From Lachnospiraceae bacterium (GTDB lineage Bacteria > Bacillota > Clostridia > Lachnospirales > Lachnospiraceae), in NCBI GenBank assembly GCA_910575035.1, contig CAJTDL010000025.1, forward strand, positions 1 to 64,000: a DNA stretch of 64,000 nucleotides, given 5' to 3'. Numbering within the stretch: the first letter of the stretch is position 1; every line of letters begins with the position of its first letter. Below, in pieces: positions 1 through 7,186 of this stretch. The notes below the pieces were generated by a model. The model was not told the origin of the DNA. It saw only the letters and a program-made list of their open reading frames with translations, and ran no database searches. The translations under genes were made by a program, and so were the position numbers.

Positions 1-151
1 GGTGGATATGGATAATTGTTACTGGAGATTTCAATTATACCACAGACCAGTGAGGAGTTGTTTTATTTTGTAACAAAAAGAATCCCGTATTTATGTGGGT
101 TCTGGCGTTTCGCAAACGACTATCAGATAGAAACGGAGAAAGGAGCCAGTT

Positions 152-355
152 ATGGCAAGAATGAGCAACAAGCGGCGGCTGGAATGGTCGTTCTTCTTAA
201 ATGACCGCAGCCGTATCACTTACAACGAACTGTGCCGGAAATGCCAGCACGAATGTAAACAGAGCTTCCGGGCGGTTGTGGTTGACTGCCCGAAGTACCT
301 TTCTAAGCGTTCCAAGAAAAAGGACAAAACTGCCGGAAACGGCAAAATCCCTTAG
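152..355 (+). CDS. Small basic Cys-containing protein of a mobilizable element
   Basis: This 67-residue protein starts at an ATG preceded by a good AAAGGAG site. It is rich in Lys, Arg and Cys, with a Cys-x2-Cys-x3-Cys-type spacing in the middle and a Lys/Arg-rich tail, so it may bind metal or nucleic acid. It is the first gene in front of the mobilization block and I infer that it belongs to the same element. I do not recognise a named family. A longer frame beginning at base 16 overlaps it but has no ribosome site. Confidence 0.6.
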   Translation: MARMSNKRRLEWSFFLNDRSRITYNELCRKCQHECKQSFRAVVVDCPKYLSKRSKKKDKTAGNGKIP

Positions 356-357
356 GA

Positions 358-412
358 ACTAAGGGCGCACTTCTATACATAGTCTAAAGACCATGTATCG
401 TGCGTCCTGCGG
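358..412 (+). other. Candidate oriT upstream of the relaxase operon
   Basis: An imperfect inverted repeat pairs AGGGCGCAC and TATACAT on the left with ATGTAT and GTGCGTCCT on the right, around a short loop. It lies upstream of the MobA/MobL relaxase gene, where oriT is usually found. The GGGCGCAC-type arm resembles oriT regions of other Gram-positive MobA/L elements as I remember them. The rest of the gap to base 641 holds GC-rich hairpins and no gene. The nick site cannot be placed. Confidence 0.4.
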
Positions 413-641
413 AGCTTACCTCTGCCGCTGATAAAATCAGCAATCCGAGGTCTGCGTTCGCTTCGCTCCGACAAGGTGGCTACACCCCCTTGCGCCGCTA
501 AAGCGGCTATCCCCTGTGTACCCGCCGCAAAGAGAAATCCGCTCTGCGGTTTTCCCTTTTCATCGGGTTTTATAGAAGCACTGACACACGGACTGTCTGC
601 GGATGGTCTTTCTTTATCTTATAAGCAAAGGATGTGAGAAC

Positions 642-959
642 ATGGAAAAATCTTTGGAACAGTTGAAGCAGGAATATGAAAAAACCACTGTCCTGCTGGA
701 ACGGGAAAAACGGAAAATGCAGCGTTTGAAAAACCGGCAGGCGTATCTGGAAAGCGGTTCCCGGAAACAGAGGACGCACCGGCTGATTACCCGTGGGGCA
801 GCTATTGAGAGCATTGCACCACAGACAAAGGAGCTATCCGAAGCGGAATTTTATTCCCTCATGGAAAGCATTTTGAATCTGCCGCAGGCGGAGCATTTCA
901 TCCGGTCTGCCGTAGAAAACCACGCCCGTATTTCCGGGCAGGAGAAAGGCGGTGACTAA
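642..959 (+). CDS. DUF3847-like accessory mobilization protein
   Basis: The protein has 105 residues. The ATG at 642 follows an AAAGGATGTGAG ribosome site, which makes it a better start than the in-frame ATG at 603. The first 40 residues are a heptad-like coiled coil rich in Glu, Lys and Leu, followed by a basic segment with RLITRGAAIES and a helical tail. This size, layout and position directly before a MobA/MobL relaxase match DUF3847 proteins of clostridial mobilizable elements. Its role is unknown; an accessory relaxosome role is inferred from position. It ends only a few bases before the relaxase frame. Confidence 0.65.
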   Translation: MEKSLEQLKQEYEKTTVLLEREKRKMQRLKNRQAYLESGSRKQRTHRLITRGAAIESIAPQTKELSEAEFYSLMESILNLPQAEHFIRSAVENHARISGQEKGGD

Positions 960-961
960 GG

Positions 962-2434
962 ATAGCACTTTATCATTTTTCAATCGCACAGATAAAGCGT
1001 AGCGCCGGTCAGAGCGCCATTGCCAGCGCAGCCTACCGAGCCGGGGAGCGTCTTTACAGCAGCTACTATGGAGAAGTCAGCGATTACACCAAAAAGGGCG
1101 GCGTGATCGCTTCGGAAATCATGCTGCCGCCCCATGCGCCGGAAATATATCTTGACCGGGCGACCCTCTGGAATGCTGTGGAGAGCTGCGAGAAACATCC
1201 AAAAGCACAGCTTGCCTATTCCTTTGATATTGCCATGCAGAATGAATTGACGCTGGAAGAAAACATGGAACTGGCGAGGAAGTTCGTGCAGGAGCAGTTT
1301 GTGGCAAAAGGCATGATTGCCGATCTTGCTTTTCACAGCCCGGAGAAAGAGGACGGCGGTATCCCTAACCCGCATTTCCATGTGATGACAACCATGCGCC
1401 CTTTGAACCCGGATGGCACATGGGGACAAAAACAGCGGCGGGAATATCTTCTTGATGAAGATGGAAACCGAATCCGGGATAAAAACGGCGATTATATGTT
1501 TAACGCTGTCCATACAACAGACTGGCATGAGCCGGAAACGCTGGAACACTGGCGGGAGCAGTGGGCGGCTGCCGTTAATACAAAATTTGAGGAAAAAGGG
1601 CTGGATGTGCGTATCGACCACCGTTCCTATGTGCGGCAGGGGCTTGACCTGATACCTACTGTCCACGAGGGAGCTAATGTCCGGCAGATGGAAGCAAAGG
1701 GCATCCGCACCGAGAAAGGGGAACTGAACCGCTGGATTAAAGCCACCAACCGGCTCATGCAGGATGTGAGGAAGAAGATCAAAGCCCTGTTTGTCTGGAT
1801 GGCAGAGGTAAAAGAAGAACTTTCCAAACCGCAGACACCGAGCCTTGCCGACCTGCTGATCGCTTATTACAACCAGCGCAACGCAGGGGCATGGAGCAAT
1901 AAAGCCAGAACCGGAAACTTAAAGCAGTTTGCCGAAACCGTCAATTATCTGACGGAAAACAAGCTGCTCACATTAGAGGATTTGCAGGAGCGTCTTTCCT
2001 CTGTCAGTGAAGAATTTGAAGCATTAAGCGGCTCCATGAAAAAGAAATCTGCCAGGATAAAGGAATTGCAGGAATTGATACGGGAGGGCGAGAATTACCA
2101 GCGGCTAAAACCTGTTCATACGGAATTGAACAATATCAAGTTTAAGAAACAGAGGGAGAAATTTGAAACATCCCACGATGCGGAGTTACGGCTGTTTTAT
2201 GCCGCCCGCCGTATTCTGAAAGAAAAACTGGACGGAAAACCCATTGCCCTGAAAGCATGGAAACAGGAATATGCACAGTTAAAAACAGAGTATGCCGAAC
2301 TGTCTCCGCAGCACAAGCCACTCCGGGAGGAAGTCATACGGCTGCGGCAGGTGCAGAACGCCGTAGATACCGCACTGCGCCGGAGGGAGCAGCCACAGGA
2401 AGTACAGAGAAAGAAACATGAGATGGAGCTATGA
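962..2434 (+). CDS. mobA: MobA/MobL family relaxase, apparent ATA start
   Basis: The relaxase would nick oriT and pilot the strand into the recipient during conjugative mobilization. The N-terminal relaxase motif (ALYHFSIAQIKRSAGQSA, then AAYRAGERL) lies upstream of the first ATG at 1103, so that ATG cannot be the true start. The metal-binding motif NPHFHVM follows near 1370, and the C-terminal third is a long coiled coil. The frame is open back to a TGA at 953. The only start-like codon that gives a full N-terminus is ATA at 962, placed 6-8 bases after AAAGGCGGTGA. The 490-residue length is normal for the family. A sequence error or a disabled start is the alternative. Confidence 0.85.
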   Translation: MALYHFSIAQIKRSAGQSAIASAAYRAGERLYSSYYGEVSDYTKKGGVIASEIMLPPHAPEIYLDRATLWNAVESCEKHPKAQLAYSFDIAMQNELTLEENMELARKFVQEQFVAKGMIADLAFHSPEKEDGGIPNPHFHVMTTMRPLNPDGTWGQKQRREYLLDEDGNRIRDKNGDYMFNAVHTTDWHEPETLEHWREQWAAAVNTKFEEKGLDVRIDHRSYVRQGLDLIPTVHEGANVRQMEAKGIRTEKGELNRWIKATNRLMQDVRKKIKALFVWMAEVKEELSKPQTPSLADLLIAYYNQRNAGAWSNKARTGNLKQFAETVNYLTENKLLTLEDLQERLSSVSEEFEALSGSMKKKSARIKELQELIREGENYQRLKPVHTELNNIKFKKQREKFETSHDAELRLFYAARRILKEKLDGKPIALKAWKQEYAQLKTEYAELSPQHKPLREEVIRLRQVQNAVDTALRRREQPQEVQRKKHEMEL

Positions 2435-2481
2435 TATAACCGGCAGCTTTACCGCTGCCGGTATTTTTATGGAGGGAGCAT

Positions 2482-3222
2482 TTGAATGTATTTGAAGCGG
2501 TGAAACAGTCTGTTACCACCCGGCAGGCTGCTTCATTCTATGGAATCCGGGTGGGGAGAAACGGCATGGTCTGCTGTCCATTCCACAATGACCGCACGCC
2601 CAGCATGAAAGTGGACAGCCGCTTTTACTGCTTCGGCTGCGGGGCTTCCGGGGATGTGGTCGACTTTGCCGCTTTGCTGCATGGATTGGGGAAACGGGAA
2701 GCTGCGGTCAGGCTTGCGAAGGACTTCGGCGTTTCCTATGAGAAACCCGGCAATGCACCGCCAGAAAGGAAGCGTCACAACAGGTCACAGCCCCGACAAA
2801 AATCAGCGGAGCAGAGATTTCAGGAAACGGAACGGTATTGTTTCCGGGTACTATGCGATTATCTGCGCCTGCTGGAGCATTGGAAAACAGCATACGCCCC
2901 ACAGCCGCAGGATGCCATCTGGCATCCTCTTTTTGTGGAAGCGTTGCAGAGGATAAGCTACACAGAATACCTTTTGGATATTTTGTTATACGGAGAAATA
3001 GAAGAAAAAGCGGCATTGATCGCCGCACAGGGAAAGGAGGTGCTGCGGCTTGAACAGCGAATTTCAGAGCTTGCCGCCGGAAACGCAGGAAGTGGTCAAA
3101 AGGACGATGGACACAATGGAACCGGCGCAAACACCGGCAGAAATCCGGGAAACATTAGAGGGGACGCAGAAAGGCGGCGTGAAGAACAGCATCCGAAACT
3201 GCCTGACGGTGTTCCAGCGTGA
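2482..3222 (+). CDS. CHC2 zinc-finger primase-like protein
   Basis: This is a replication protein of the mobilizable element. Residues 30-60 form a CHC2 zinc finger of the DnaG type (CCPFHNDRTPSM then FYCFGCGASGDVVDF) with ligands near C31/C32, H35, C50 and C53. No TOPRIM catalytic domain follows: residues 90-246 are low-complexity and helical. It therefore probably works with the VapE-type helicase encoded next. The TTG start at 2482 follows GGAGGG by 5 bases. The 3' end overlaps the next gene by 173 bases in another frame, so the two are likely made together. Confidence 0.85.
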   Translation: MNVFEAVKQSVTTRQAASFYGIRVGRNGMVCCPFHNDRTPSMKVDSRFYCFGCGASGDVVDFAALLHGLGKREAAVRLAKDFGVSYEKPGNAPPERKRHNRSQPRQKSAEQRFQETERYCFRVLCDYLRLLEHWKTAYAPQPQDAIWHPLFVEALQRISYTEYLLDILLYGEIEEKAALIAAQGKEVLRLEQRISELAAGNAGSGQKDDGHNGTGANTGRNPGNIRGDAERRREEQHPKLPDGVPA

Positions 3223-4447
3223 CCCTCTGTTTCGCGGGGCGCTGCGCCTGAACCTTTTGACGGAGCAGATTGACATTGTGAAGCCGCTGGGCTGGGAGCG
3301 CACCAGTACCACGCTGACCGACATGGACATGAACTACCTGCTTTTGTATCTGGAAGAAAACTACGGGCTTACCAGCGAGAAAAAGGTGCAGAGCGCCATC
3401 AAGATTGTTGCCAATGAAAACCGCTACCATCCAGTCAGGGATTACCTGAACAGCCTGCAATGGGACGGCACAGAGCGCATCCGTTACGCCCTGCATCACT
3501 TTCTGGGAGCCGATACGGACGAATACACCTATGAAGCCTTGAAACTGTTCCTGATGGGAGCCATCCGGCGGGTATTCAGACCGGGGAGCAAGTTTGAGGT
3601 CATGCTCTGTCTGGTTGGTGGTCAGGGAGCCGGGAAATCTACCTTTTTCCGGCTGCTGGCAGGCAGGGACGAATGGTTTTCAGACGATTTGAAGAAGCTG
3701 GACGATGAAAATGTGTACCGCAAGCTGCAAGGGCATTGGATTATCGAGATGTCGGAGATGATCGCCACAGCCAACGCCAAGAGTATTGAGGAAATCAAGT
3801 CATTCTTAAGCCGCCAGAAAGAAACCTACAAAGTGCCGTATGAGACACACCCGGCAGACCGGCTGCGGCAATGTGTATTCGGAGGGACGACCAATCGGCA
3901 GGACTTTTTACCCCGTGACCGCACCGGCAACCGGCGCTTTCTCCCCGTGACGGTGTACCCGGAACGGGCGGAGGTTCACATACTGGATGATGAAGCGGCG
4001 GCGAGGGCGTATATCGAACAGATGTGGGCGGAAGCCATGACGGTTTACCGCAGTGGGAAGTATAAGCTGTCATTCAGCATAGAAATGAACCGATACCTGA
4101 ACGCCCACCAGCAGGACTTCATGCAGGAGGACACACAAGCTGGCATGATCTACGCCTATTTGGAGGACTACACCGGTGACAGGGTATGCTCCAAGCAGCT
4201 TTATGAGGAAGCGCTGGGGAACTTAAATTCCCCGGCAGACTGGGAGACACGGGCAATCTGCGAGATTATGAATACTGGCATTGCGGGCGGCATCATACAG
4301 GGCTGGGCAGCCTACAAAAGCCCGAAGCGGTATAAGAAATACGGTTCTCAAAAAGGCTGGGAGCGTGTCAACCAAGCCCCGCCGGAGGGGGACGGTTTTA
4401 AGGAAATCACGGAAGAAGAAGCCCGGCAAATGGAACTGCCATTCTGA
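3050..4447 (+). CDS. VapE-type SF3 helicase / primase-helicase
   Basis: This 465-residue protein belongs to the virulence-associated protein E family, which are helicase-like ATPases of mobile elements. Walker A is GGQGAGKST at residues 190-198, an acidic Walker B-like IIEMSEM follows near 236, and the motif GTTNRQDFLPRDRTGNRRF matches the family's arginine-finger region. It begins at TTG 3050 with AAAGGAGGTG nine bases upstream, inside the CHC2 gene. It probably unwinds the element's origin, and the GGTTGAC array right after its stop codon is the likely target. Confidence 0.88.
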   Translation: MNSEFQSLPPETQEVVKRTMDTMEPAQTPAEIRETLEGTQKGGVKNSIRNCLTVFQRDPLFRGALRLNLLTEQIDIVKPLGWERTSTTLTDMDMNYLLLYLEENYGLTSEKKVQSAIKIVANENRYHPVRDYLNSLQWDGTERIRYALHHFLGADTDEYTYEALKLFLMGAIRRVFRPGSKFEVMLCLVGGQGAGKSTFFRLLAGRDEWFSDDLKKLDDENVYRKLQGHWIIEMSEMIATANAKSIEEIKSFLSRQKETYKVPYETHPADRLRQCVFGGTTNRQDFLPRDRTGNRRFLPVTVYPERAEVHILDDEAAARAYIEQMWAEAMTVYRSGKYKLSFSIEMNRYLNAHQQDFMQEDTQAGMIYAYLEDYTGDRVCSKQLYEEALGNLNSPADWETRAICEIMNTGIAGGIIQGWAAYKSPKRYKKYGSQKGWERVNQAPPEGDGFKEITEEEARQMELPF

Positions 4448-4456
4448 AAAGCCGCC

Positions 4457-4641
4457 GGTTAACAGTTTGGTTGACGCTTCGGTTGACAGCTGGTTGACGG
4501 GGAAAAGCCTGATATTTGGGGCATTTCTCTCCTTTGTCAACCATGTCAACCAAGAAATCAAAGAAAAAGTAAAAAGTAATCATAGAGCACCTATGGATTG
4601 TTTTCAAAGTCTTTTCTGCCGGTTGACACGGTTCGGTTGAC
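4457..4641 (+). repeat. GGTTGAC repeat array, candidate origin of the mobilizable element
   Basis: Direct copies start at 4457 (GGTTAAC), 4469, 4481 and 4492, spaced 11-12 bp. Two inverted copies (GTCAACC) lie at 4536 and 4545, and two more direct copies at 4621 and 4635. One-turn spacing and a mixed orientation suggest a protein-binding origin. It starts 10 bases after the VapE stop codon. A related GTTGAC dyad follows the prophage primase-helicase gene at 30644-30751. Confidence 0.6.
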
Positions 4642-4717
4642 ATGGAGACAGTCTGCGGCTGTACACCTGCCTGACATTCCCTTGTCGGGCATATTTCATT
4701 TATGGAGGTAACTGCCT

Positions 4718-4903
4718 ATGGCAAAAAGCAAAAACGAGAGCAATAACAAAAACAGCGGCACCCTGCTTACCGAAAAAGACGGCACCCAGTATTTTGTCAT
4801 GGGGAAAGTCCGTATCAAGGTATCGGAGCATTTCGCACAGGATGGGAAGCCGCTTGACAGCCTGCTGGAAGATGTGATCCAGCACGCTGCCGCCGCTTCC
4901 TGA
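4718..4903 (+). CDS. tnpW: TnpW family transposon-encoded protein
   Basis: The 61-residue protein matches TnpW of Tn4451-like elements, with the core YFVMGKVRIKVSEHF and a following segment about a disposable C-terminus (LEDVIQHAA). The start has GGAGG ten bases upstream. Its function is unknown. In intact elements it sits just before the large serine recombinase gene, as here, so it marks the recombination end of the element. Confidence 0.82.
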   Translation: MAKSKNESNNKNSGTLLTEKDGTQYFVMGKVRIKVSEHFAQDGKPLDSLLEDVIQHAAAAS

Positions 4904-4932
4904 AAAAATACGGAATAACGACTGTCAATCAG

Positions 4933-4991
4933 CCCACGCTTATGATATACTTGTACCAGCGAGTATTGTATAAGCGTGGGTTGTTTCTTTT
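4933..4991 (+). terminator. Strong hairpin between tnpW and the recombinase remnant
   Basis: CCCACGCTTAT at 4933-4943 pairs perfectly with ATAAGCGTGGG at 4970-4980. An inner ATACT/AGTAT pair extends the stem, and a T-rich tract follows. It could terminate the mobilization operon or isolate the recombinase gene. Confidence 0.7.
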
Positions 4992-5010
4992 AGAAGGAGG
5001 ATTTTTAACC

Positions 5011-5181
5011 GTGAAACAACCATACAATACAACGATTTATAACACCGCACTTTATTTGAGATTGAGCCGTGACGATGAATTGCAGGGAGAAAGCGGCAGC
5101 ATCCAGACCCAGCGCATGATGCTTAGGCAGTATGCCGCAGAGCATGGGCTGACCGTTGTAGACGAGTACATTGAAATGTAA
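5011..5181 (+). pseudogene. Truncated serine recombinase (N-terminal fragment)
   Basis: From the GTG at 5011 (GAAGGAGG upstream), 56 residues match the start of a resolvase/invertase domain: TALYLRLSRDDELQGESGSIQTQR, with the expected catalytic Ser, then the strand LTVVDEYI. The frame then stops after EYIEM, where intact proteins continue with DDGYSG-type sequence and about 450 more residues. The fragment cannot be active. The break near 5172 is probably a deletion or insertion junction. Confidence 0.85.
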
Positions 5182-5231
5182 ACCGCTTAATTGATACAAA
5201 GGGAATGAACAGAATATCGGGAAAACCGCTG

Positions 5232-5281
5232 AAAACAAGGGGTTCCGGCACATTGGCTGTTGCTGGAATCCCTTGTTTGAT
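5232..5281 (+). terminator. Terminator-like hairpin after the truncated recombinase
   Basis: AAAACAAGGG with TTCC on the left arm pairs with GGAA and CCCTTGTTT on the right arm, with G-T wobbles, and a T-rich tail follows. It lies between the recombinase remnant and the TGACCCCT repeats. Confidence 0.55.
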
Positions 5282-5344
5282 TTTGGGGCTGTGCCAGGGC
5301 AGCATGGGAGCGGCGGTTACGGACGGCCACAGTGGTCACAAGTC

Positions 5345-5457
5345 TGACCCCTTTGTGGCTGTTTTGACCCCTGCGGCAAAAGGTCTGACCCCTATGGCTG
5401 TGAATGTGACCCCTGTGGTCACGGTTTTGACCCCTCCCCTTGTCCAGTGTGACCCCT
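5345..5457 (+). repeat. Six TGACCCCT iterons at about 21-bp spacing
   Basis: TGACCCCT occurs at 5345, 5365, 5386, 5407, 5428 and 5450. The spacings of 20, 21, 21, 21 and 22 bp put all copies on one face of the helix. This pattern is typical of initiator or repressor arrays. An 87-codon frame runs through it only because the repeat length is close to a multiple of three, and I do not call it a gene. Confidence 0.7.
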
Positions 5458-5562
5458 CTGCATCTTAGAGAATTTATGTGAATGAAAAATGTGCAGTATC
5501 CCTGAACAATATTTAACAGCCGCCCAGGCGGCTATTCAGAAATAATGCCATAGGATTTTTGG

Positions 5563-5930
5563 TACTAACAGGCAAAAGTATTGAAGAATGGCTTAAAATC
5601 AAGGGTTTTAAGGCTTGGTGGGGTTCATCACGGTGTGTGGTGGACCCCTATTTTTGTGTTTTTTGATGCCGCTGATAGGATGGCGATTAGGGAAAATATC
5701 GTACTATCAGGCAAAAGTATACTATCACGCAAAAGTCAGGGGTTTCCGTGATAGTATAAAGCGGAAAGGTAAAAAGGGGTAGGATATTGTTGGTTTTTGC
5801 GGAAAAGGGTATCAGTTTGACGGAAAATGCTGTCGGAAAACGGGGTATATGATACAAACACGGAAACCGCTCGGAGTTTTCGTGTTTGTATATGAGTTTC
5901 CGTGATAGTATGGGGTTTTACCTGTTAGTA
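5563..5930 (+). repeat. TACTATCAG-type boxes in both orientations, replication-origin-like region
   Basis: Direct copies TACTAACAGG at 5563, TACTATCAGG at 5702 and TACTATCACG at 5720 are followed by GCAAAAGT. Inverted copies lie at 5747 and 5901 (CGTGATAGTA) and 5921 (CCTGTTAGTA). The surrounding stretch from 5182 to 6128 has no credible gene. Such arrays usually flank a plasmid-type initiator gene, and none is present here, so this looks like the orphaned origin or operator of a lost element. Confidence 0.55.
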
Positions 5931-6047
5931 TACAGAAAAATTGAAAAATGTTAGCAGGAGGGCAAGGACTGTCAATGGCTCTTTTTTGCTTTCCACTCCC
6001 GAAAAATAGTCGTTTCGTGACATTGGGTGAAAAACAGAAAATATTTA

Positions 6048-6056
6048 TGGTATAAT
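6048..6056 (+). promoter_or_regulatory. Extended -10 promoter of the HxlR gene
   Basis: TGGTATAAT is a near-perfect extended -10 box, 72 bases before the chosen start. No good -35 is seen at 17 bp, as is common with extended -10 promoters. Confidence 0.55.
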
Positions 6057-6128
6057 TCAGTGGATGCTTTTGCTTTAGCGGGAACGGTTTTCTGTCGAAG
6101 TAATAGGAAACGGAAAGGGGCATCGTCT

Positions 6129-6494
6129 ATGAAAATGAGGACAGAATATACCTGCCCTTTGGAACTGGTGCATGACATGATCAAAGGGAAATGGAAACCG
6201 ATCATCTTATGGCGGCTGCGTTTAGGGGCAACATCCCTGGCGAAGCTGGAGCGGGATATAGACGGCATTACACAGAAAATGTTGTTGGAGCAGTTAAAGG
6301 AACTGATGGATTACGGATTTGTGGAAAAAAAGTCCTATGAGGGGTACCCGCTCCATGTGGAATATTCCTTAACGGATGGTATGGGAAGGGAGATACTGGA
6401 GGCATTAAGGATCATGCAGCATATAGGGATTGATTATCTGAAAGCAAACGGCATGGGGCATATTCTGGAGGAAAAGGGAGTAGTTCCGGATTAG
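6129..6494 (+). CDS. HxlR family winged-helix transcriptional regulator
   Basis: The 121-residue protein has the HxlR/MarR-like fold: CPLELVHDMIKGKWKPIIL at the N-terminus with the signature Cys, then the recognition region TQKMLLEQLKELMDYGFVEKK and the wing VEYSLTDGM. HxlR proteins often sense electrophiles or redox state through the N-terminal Cys. I chose the ATG at 6129 because it follows GGAAAGGGG and matches the family's length. The ATG at 6027 would add 34 unrelated residues. It lies 82 bases upstream of the PEBP-fold gene and may regulate it. Confidence 0.88.
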   Translation: MKMRTEYTCPLELVHDMIKGKWKPIILWRLRLGATSLAKLERDIDGITQKMLLEQLKELMDYGFVEKKSYEGYPLHVEYSLTDGMGREILEALRIMQHIGIDYLKANGMGHILEEKGVVPD

Positions 6495-6576
6495 TACCCA
6501 CGAAAAAGTGGGTAATTTACTGTCCGGAAACCGCCGCTTAAAATATCATCATAAATCGAATTGGAGGATATCAAAG

Positions 6577-7080
6577 ATGAATGTTACAAGCAGCGGCATT
6601 ATAAACGGAGTAATCCAGCCCCAATATGGCGGGCATGGGACGCAGTTCAATGAAAACGGCATCCCTACTTATTCTTTACCCTTTAAGGTGGAAGGTGCGC
6701 CGCAGGAAACGGTGTCGATTGCCATTGTTTTGGAGGACAAGGACGCATACCCGGTGACAGGGGGATTCGCATGGATACACTGGCTGGCGGCAAATATTAC
6801 CCGTTTTGAGATCAAAGAGAATGAGAGCCAGACGGCGGATGACTTTGTGCAGGGAAGGAATAGCTGGACGAGCATACAGGGCGGAGAGCAGTCCACGGAG
6901 CTTTCCTGTTATTACGGCGGGATGACGCCGCCCGATAAGCCGCACGTATATGAACTTCATGTGTATGCCTTGGATAAGATGCTGGAGTTGGAAAAGGGAT
7001 TTCTGCTGAATGAACTTCACCGGGAAATGGACGGGCATATCTTAGACCAGTTTACGCTGAAAGGGATATATGAAAATTAA
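6577..7080 (+). CDS. YbhB/YbcL-type PEBP-fold protein
   Basis: The 167-residue protein matches the bacterial phosphatidylethanolamine-binding protein family: YSLPFKVEGAP, IHWLAANI, and GGMTPPDKPHVYELHVYALD, corresponding to the ligand-pocket motifs (D-x-H region and GP-PP-xxxHxY). The biochemical function of bacterial members is unclear. The ATG at 6577 follows TTGGAGG; the frame opens earlier at 6508 without a ribosome site. It follows the HxlR gene in the same direction and is closed by the hairpin at 7110. Confidence 0.88.
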   Translation: MNVTSSGIINGVIQPQYGGHGTQFNENGIPTYSLPFKVEGAPQETVSIAIVLEDKDAYPVTGGFAWIHWLAANITRFEIKENESQTADDFVQGRNSWTSIQGGEQSTELSCYYGGMTPPDKPHVYELHVYALDKMLELEKGFLLNELHREMDGHILDQFTLKGIYEN

Positions 7081-7109
7081 ATAGCTGGCACATTAAGGGC
7101 GAGAGCGTA

Positions 7110-7148
7110 AAAATGAAAAGGGAGCAGTACTGGCTCCCTTTTCATTTT
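7110..7148. terminator. Bidirectional terminator between convergent genes
   Basis: A perfect 16-bp stem (AAAATGAAAAGGGAGC at 7110-7125 and its complement at 7133-7148) has A-rich and T-rich ends. It separates the PEBP gene from the convergent kinase gene and should work on both strands. Confidence 0.88.
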
Positions 7149-7186
7149 GTACTTCTTATTTTTGGAGAATAGTAGTTCCATGCCAT

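Noticed and set aside
16-204. Frame of 62 codons at the left edge
   Set aside because: It has no ribosome site and overlaps the better-supported gene at 152 in another frame.
5205-5468. 87-codon frame through the TGACCCCT repeats
   Set aside because: The frame is open because the repeat spacing is close to a multiple of three. Its composition is repeat-driven and it has only a weak ribosome site.
5812-6268. Overlapping minus-strand frames in the origin-like region
   Set aside because: They are AT-rich, have no ribosome sites and overlap the HxlR promoter and gene.
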